From: Anderseniella sp039978075
GTDB lineage: Bacteria > Pseudomonadota > Alphaproteobacteria > Rhizobiales > Aestuariivirgaceae
Assembly (NCBI GenBank): GCA_039978075.1
Contig: JBDWCA010000005.1
Location: forward strand, 564,489-628,488
Length of the DNA: 64,000 bases
Reading direction: 5' to 3'
Shown: positions 60,589 through 64,000 of the stretch, one piece after another
How the letters are laid out: every line of letters starts with the position of its first letter
Numbering within the stretch: position 1 is the first letter of the stretch
Notes under the pieces: model-generated
What the model was told of the DNA's origin: nothing
The model's input: the letters and a program-made list of their open reading frames with translations, nothing else
Database searches by the model: none
Program-made: the position numbers and the translations under genes

Positions 60589-62205
60589 TTATGGCGCGTC
60601 CGCCAGGACCATGTCAGAGGCTTTTTCGCCGATCATGACGATTGGGGCGTTGGTGTTTCCGGAGACAAGGCGCGGCATGATTGAACCGTCTGCGATCCTG
60701 AGACCCCTGATGCCCCGCACCTTGAGCTCAGGAGTAACAACGGAGTTGCCATTCGTCCCCATGGAGCAGGTTCCAACCGGATGATAGACCGTAGTGCCTA
60801 CAGCACGGCAGAATTGCAGCAGGTCGTCGTCGCTCTGTATTTTGATACCGGGCTCGATTTCCTCGGCCAGGTAGGGTTTCATCGCATCTGATTGAAGGAT
60901 GGTCCGCAGCTTTTTCAGGCCATTGATGTTGGCAAGGCGATCTACCTCCTGTGAAAGATAGTTCACGTTAATTGCCGGCGCAGCGAACGGATCGGCACTG
61001 ACAGCGTGTATGGTTCCACGGCTCTCCGGGCGAAGCTGGCAGACTGACGCTGTGAAGCCGGAGAAGGGATGAAGTTTCTCTCCCATCCTGTCCGAACTGA
61101 ACAAGATGAAATGAACCTGAATGTCGGGTGAGGCCAGGGTGGAATTTGTCTTGTAAAACGCGGCGGCATAGCCTGCGCTGACGGTCAGTGGGCCTGTGCG
61201 AAAAAGTGCATACTGCAGGCCCAGCTTCACTTTTCCCAGTAATGACCGGGTGGCATCATTCAATGTGACCGGTTGTTTGCTGCGCAGCACCATCCGGACC
61301 TGCAGGTGATCTTGCAGGTTTTCACCGACACCGGGCAGGTCACAGACGACGGGAACGCCGAGATCGTTCAGGATGTCTGGGTTGCCAATACCTGATAACT
61401 CCAGAAGCTGGGGAGAGTTTATGGCTCCTCCACACAGAATGACTTCTCCCGATGCGCGAGCGGACTTTGCAATCCCCCTTTGGACAAACTCGACCCCGCA
61501 CGCGGCGCCGTTTTCAATTTGCACGCGTGTAACCTGGGCATGGGTTTCAATACGCAGGTTGCTGCGCGACCTGGCCGGATTGAGATATCCCACCGCAGTG
61601 CTGCAGCGTCGGCCGTTGCGCGATGTCGTCTGGAAATAGCCGACACCTTCTTGATGTTCGCCATTGAAGTCGTGGTTCAGAGGCAGTCCCTGTTCGACGC
61701 CGGCATCGATAAATGCATCGCACAAGGGGTTTGGTTCGCGTTGATCTGAAACGGCGAGGGGACCGCCCACACCGTGCAGGCGGTCTTCGCCGCGCTGCTG
61801 ATCTTCCGCCCGCCTGAAATACGGCAGGACGTCTTCGTAAGACCATCCTGCGTTTCCCAACTGGCGCCAGAGGTCGAAGTCTTCCTGCTGTCCACGTATG
61901 TAAAGCAGCCCGTTGATCGAGCTGGTTCCGCCAAGCACCTTGCCGCGCGGCTGGTATATCCTGCGGCCATTGAGTTCAGGTTCGGGTTCGGTTTCGTACA
62001 TCCAGTTGACCCCGGGGTTCCTGAATGTTTTTGCGTAACCGATGGGGATGTGGATCCACGGATTGGCATCACGTCCGCCGGCTTCCAGCAGCAGAACCTT
62101 ATGTCGCCCGGAAGCGGTGAGACGGTTTGCCAACACACACCCTGCTGATCCAGCGCCCACGATGATATAGTCATAGGTGCCGATCGATCCTGAAGCACTG
62201 GTCAT
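60589..62205 (-). CDS. GMC oxidoreductase, choline-dehydrogenase-like
   Basis: 538 residues from the ATG at 62203-62205, after GAGGTAG. FAD fold YDYIIVGAGSAGCVLANRLTASG, GGTSSINGLLYIRG, GEVILCGGAINSPQLLELSGIG, and catalytic-region YHPVGTCSMG with LRIADGSIMPRLVSGNTNAPIVMIGEKASDM. It resembles BetA and related alcohol dehydrogenases; betaine-aldehyde precursors are plausible given the neighbours. No betB, betC or betI genes follow, so the alcohol is uncertain. A small membrane protein gene precedes it by 6 bp. Confidence 0.9.
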   Translation of the reverse strand: MTSASGSIGTYDYIIVGAGSAGCVLANRLTASGRHKVLLLEAGGRDANPWIHIPIGYAKTFRNPGVNWMYETEPEPELNGRRIYQPRGKVLGGTSSINGLLYIRGQQEDFDLWRQLGNAGWSYEDVLPYFRRAEDQQRGEDRLHGVGGPLAVSDQREPNPLCDAFIDAGVEQGLPLNHDFNGEHQEGVGYFQTTSRNGRRCSTAVGYLNPARSRSNLRIETHAQVTRVQIENGAACGVEFVQRGIAKSARASGEVILCGGAINSPQLLELSGIGNPDILNDLGVPVVCDLPGVGENLQDHLQVRMVLRSKQPVTLNDATRSLLGKVKLGLQYALFRTGPLTVSAGYAAAFYKTNSTLASPDIQVHFILFSSDRMGEKLHPFSGFTASVCQLRPESRGTIHAVSADPFAAPAINVNYLSQEVDRLANINGLKKLRTILQSDAMKPYLAEEIEPGIKIQSDDDLLQFCRAVGTTVYHPVGTCSMGTNGNSVVTPELKVRGIRGLRIADGSIMPRLVSGNTNAPIVMIGEKASDMVLADAP

Positions 62206-62211
62206 GCTACC

Positions 62212-62367
62212 TCACCTTCCGGTCAGAATCCGCCCGGCTGCAAATACTGAACAAGTTCCAAAGCCCGCAAGGACCAGCACAATAGGCACTGCACCAAGTA
62301 TGCTGTTTTCCATTGGCGCAAGGAAGACCCGACGCCACGTTGGCGACTGGATTTCAGCCTTCAGCAT
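62212..62367 (-). CDS. 51-residue membrane peptide ahead of the GMC gene
   Basis: The frame from the ATG at 62365-62367 (preceded by AAGGA) gives MLKAEIQSPTWRRVFLAPME, then a hydrophobic segment (NSILGAVPIVLVLAGFGTCS) and VFAAGRILTGR, ending at TGA 62212-62214. The stop overlaps the ribosome site of the GMC gene, so the two are likely translated in series. One membrane helix, cytoplasmic N-terminal arm. It could be an anchor or a partner for the oxidoreductase. No homologue known to me. Confidence 0.5.
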   Translation of the reverse strand: MLKAEIQSPTWRRVFLAPMENSILGAVPIVLVLAGFGTCSVFAAGRILTGR

Positions 62368-62679
62368 ATTCCTTGGCTCACTTCAAACAGCCGGATCGAA
62401 GAGTTGCAAGAAATACAAGTTTTATGTATTTAAATCAATATTTTAATTGCGTTCACTGAGATGTTGAATCAAACTCGACAGTACTGGTTTGTCCAAGTTC
62501 GCTGCTAGGGGATGCCAACTTGCTGGCAGCTGCAAACTGGCTGATGGTCAACCGAATAAACTGGCGCTCCGAACATTCCGGTGAGCGTGTATTCTTCCGG
62601 TTGTAGCCGTGGTGTCCGCAAAATGGATATCGCGAGATTGTAGAGTGACGTTCAGGCTCAGATACGAAGGGAAAATTTT
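62368..62679. other. AT-rich intergenic region with divergent promoters
   Basis: 312 bp, no gene seen. An AT-rich stretch around 62410-62450 (TTTATGTATTTAAATCAATA) probably holds the promoter of the minus-strand pair; the PNPOx-like promoter should lie nearer 62600. Confidence 0.4.
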
Positions 62680-63264
62680 ATGTCGATGTTTCACGAGGGT
62701 AACCGCGAGCTTCAGGACAAGTATGGTGGGCGGGCTGTGGCTGACCGGATTGTCGACCTGGTTGAGACATCCAGTTTTACCGATGAGTTTCGTGAATTTG
62801 TCGAGGCCGTCCCGTTCTTCTTTCTGGCCACGTCGGCTGGCGACAATACGGATTGCTCGTTTAAAGGCGGCGCGCCCGGTTTTGTCCGTGTTACATCGCC
62901 CAGCCAGTTGGTGTTTCCTGACTATGACGGCAATAGAATGTACAAGTCACTCGGCAACCTGGTGAAGAACCCGAACGTGGGCCTGCTGTTCATGAAGTTC
63001 GGTGCAGAAGAAGGCCCAGGTGAACTCTATCTGAGACTGCGGGTCAATGGCCTGGCCAGCCTGCATGACAAGCACCCTGAACTGGCAAACTACCATGGAG
63101 CGAAACGTATCGTGCAGGTTGACGTGACCCATATCTTTCCCAACTGCCCGCGCTATGTGCCGCATATGGAACAGGTTGCTGTGTCACGGCACATCCCCGA
63201 AGCTGGCAAAGAACAACCCACACCGGCGTGGAAGAAAGTTCCGCCAATTGCAGAGTTGCTCTGA
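62680..63264 (+). CDS. pyridoxamine 5'-phosphate oxidase-like flavoprotein
   Basis: 194 residues. FHEGNRELQDKYGGRAVADRI, FFFLATSAGDNTDCSFKGGAPGFVRV, LVFPDYDGNRMYKSLGNLVKNPNVGLLFM, ELYLRLRVNGLA match the split-barrel PNPOx_like family (FMN or haem binding). Not the true PdxH: its substrate motifs are absent. Role unknown; convergent with frmA. Confidence 0.85.
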   Translation: MSMFHEGNRELQDKYGGRAVADRIVDLVETSSFTDEFREFVEAVPFFFLATSAGDNTDCSFKGGAPGFVRVTSPSQLVFPDYDGNRMYKSLGNLVKNPNVGLLFMKFGAEEGPGELYLRLRVNGLASLHDKHPELANYHGAKRIVQVDVTHIFPNCPRYVPHMEQVAVSRHIPEAGKEQPTPAWKKVPPIAELL

Positions 63265-63316
63265 CGGGCCACTTCGGCTTTCACCGGGCAGGCATCGGCA
63301 TCAACATAGATGGTGG

Positions 63317-64000
63317 TCAATAGACGACAACGGCGCGGATCGAGTCACCGGCATGCATCAGGTCAAAGCCCTTGTTGATGTCTTCCAGCGCCAGCGTGTG
63401 GGTGATCATCGGATCGATGTCGATCTTGCCGTCCATGTACCAGTCGACAATCTTCGGCACATCGGTGCGGCCCCTGGCCCCGCCAAACGCCGTCCCGCGC
63501 CATGACCGGCCGGTGACGAGCTGGAACGGACGCGTGGAAATCTCCTGACCCGCACCTGCAACACCAATGATGATGCTCTCGCCCCAGCCCTTGTGGGCAC
63601 ATTCCAGTGCCATGCGCATCAGGTTGACATTGCCGACACACTCAAACGAGTAATCCGCCCCGCCGCCGGTCAGCTCGACCAGATGCGCCACCAGGTCGCC
63701 ATCGACATTCTTCGGGTTCACAAAGTGGGTCATGCCGAACTTGCGGCCCCACTCTTCCTTGCCGTCATTGAGATCAACGCCGACGATCATGTTGGCGCCG
63801 GCAAAGCGCGCACCCTGAATGACGTTCAGGCCGATGCCACCAAGGCCGAACACCACGACGTTGGAGCCGGGTTCCACCTTGGCAGTGTTGATGACCGCGC
63901 CGATGCCGGTGGTCACGCCGCAGCCAATATAGCAGATCTTGTCGAACGGGGCCTTCTTGTTGACCTTGGCCAGCGCGATTTCAGGCAGCACCGTGTGGTT
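63317..64000 (-). CDS. frmA: S-(hydroxymethyl)glutathione dehydrogenase, C-terminal part (runs off right edge)
   Basis: The visible 227 residues cover the nucleotide-binding half of class III alcohol dehydrogenase: FDKICYIGCGVTTGIGAVINTAKVEPGS, VFGLGGIGLNVIQGARFAGA, KFGMTHFVNPK, YSFECVGNVNLMRMALECAHKGWG, TGRSWRGTAFGGARGRTDVP. The N-terminal zinc domain lies beyond 64000. It oxidises the glutathione adduct of formaldehyde. Next to genes for N-methyl compound breakdown it can clear formaldehyde from demethylation. Confidence 0.95.
   Translation of the reverse strand, partial: NHTVLPEIALAKVNKKAPFDKICYIGCGVTTGIGAVINTAKVEPGSNVVVFGLGGIGLNVIQGARFAGANMIVGVDLNDGKEEWGRKFGMTHFVNPKNVDGDLVAHLVELTGGGADYSFECVGNVNLMRMALECAHKGWGESIIIGVAGAGQEISTRPFQLVTGRSWRGTAFGGARGRTDVPKIVDWYMDGKIDIDPMITHTLALEDINKGFDLMHAGDSIRAVVVY

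Noticed and set aside
62680..63264. PNPOx-like protein as PdxH
   Set aside because: It lacks the PdxH substrate-binding motifs and the typical C-terminal RLNP segment.

Overview
The window is a chromosomal segment of an alphaproteobacterium, most likely of the Rhizobiales/Hyphomicrobiales. This rests on the dnaG-rpoD pair, the carB/carA arrangement, the sequence style of CarA, RpoD, ModABC and frmA-type proteins, moderately GC-rich coding sequence, and FNR/FixK-type boxes. No rRNA, CRISPR array or prophage was seen. One tRNA with a CAT anticodon is present.

Left part (1-34.6 kb), mostly core and housekeeping. carB runs off the left edge. It is followed by small secreted proteins, an L,D-transpeptidase, a molybdate ABC transporter (modABC), an arginase-family hydrolase, carA, yqeY, a DUF1287 protein, dnaG and rpoD. 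Next come an ArsR-DUF899-TfoX operon behind a 26-bp perfect palindrome, an AraC regulator, two tandem cytochrome P460-like proteins, and a SnoaL/GNAT/nitrilase trio. A bicarbonate-uptake module follows (SbtA, the PII-like SbtB, beta-carbonic anhydrase). Then come a Tat-exported GMC dehydrogenase with its small subunit, an orphan amino-acid binding protein, a TupA-type ATP-grasp protein and a SIMPL protein. An anaerobic haem block (hemN, a flavodoxin-type HemG-like protein, DUF6455) carries two perfect TTGAT-N4-ATCAA boxes. DUF3422 closes this part.

Junction (34.5-36.3 kb). A tRNA is followed by about 1.7 kb of decayed DNA. It holds the N-terminal stump of an amidohydrolase and a frameshifted, 3'-truncated IS6-family transposase. 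This looks like an old insertion boundary.

Right part (36.3-64 kb), a large catabolic region. Genes resembling the carnitine/gamma-butyrobetaine route are present: a CaiD-like hydratase, an L-carnitine dehydrogenase-like enzyme, a CdhR-like regulator, a BKACE cleavage enzyme, an acyl-CoA dehydrogenase, an NDP-forming acyl-CoA synthetase and a CaiB-type CoA-transferase. They are interleaved with genes resembling oxidative N-heterocycle opening (Rut or trigonelline Tgn logic): an LLM monooxygenase, a flavin reductase with an extra C-terminal domain, RidA, two alpha/beta hydrolases, an aldehyde dehydrogenase and an AA_synth-family protein. A Rieske oxygenase with Glu at the bridging position, as in carnitine and betaine monooxygenases, is coupled to the aldehyde dehydrogenase. 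A repeated motif, TGGCGAATT-N4-ACAATT, in three intergenic regions suggests these operons form one regulon. Next to it is a LysR-controlled TRAP transporter operon. Its last gene overlaps dctM by ATGA and encodes an N,N-dimethylformamidase-like hydrolase. A choline-dehydrogenase-like GMC enzyme with an unlisted 51-residue membrane peptide, a PNPOx-like protein and the glutathione-dependent formaldehyde dehydrogenase follow. My reading is that the region degrades one or more N-methylated (quaternary or heterocyclic) amines, with FrmA able to remove formaldehyde. The substrate is inferred, not shown.
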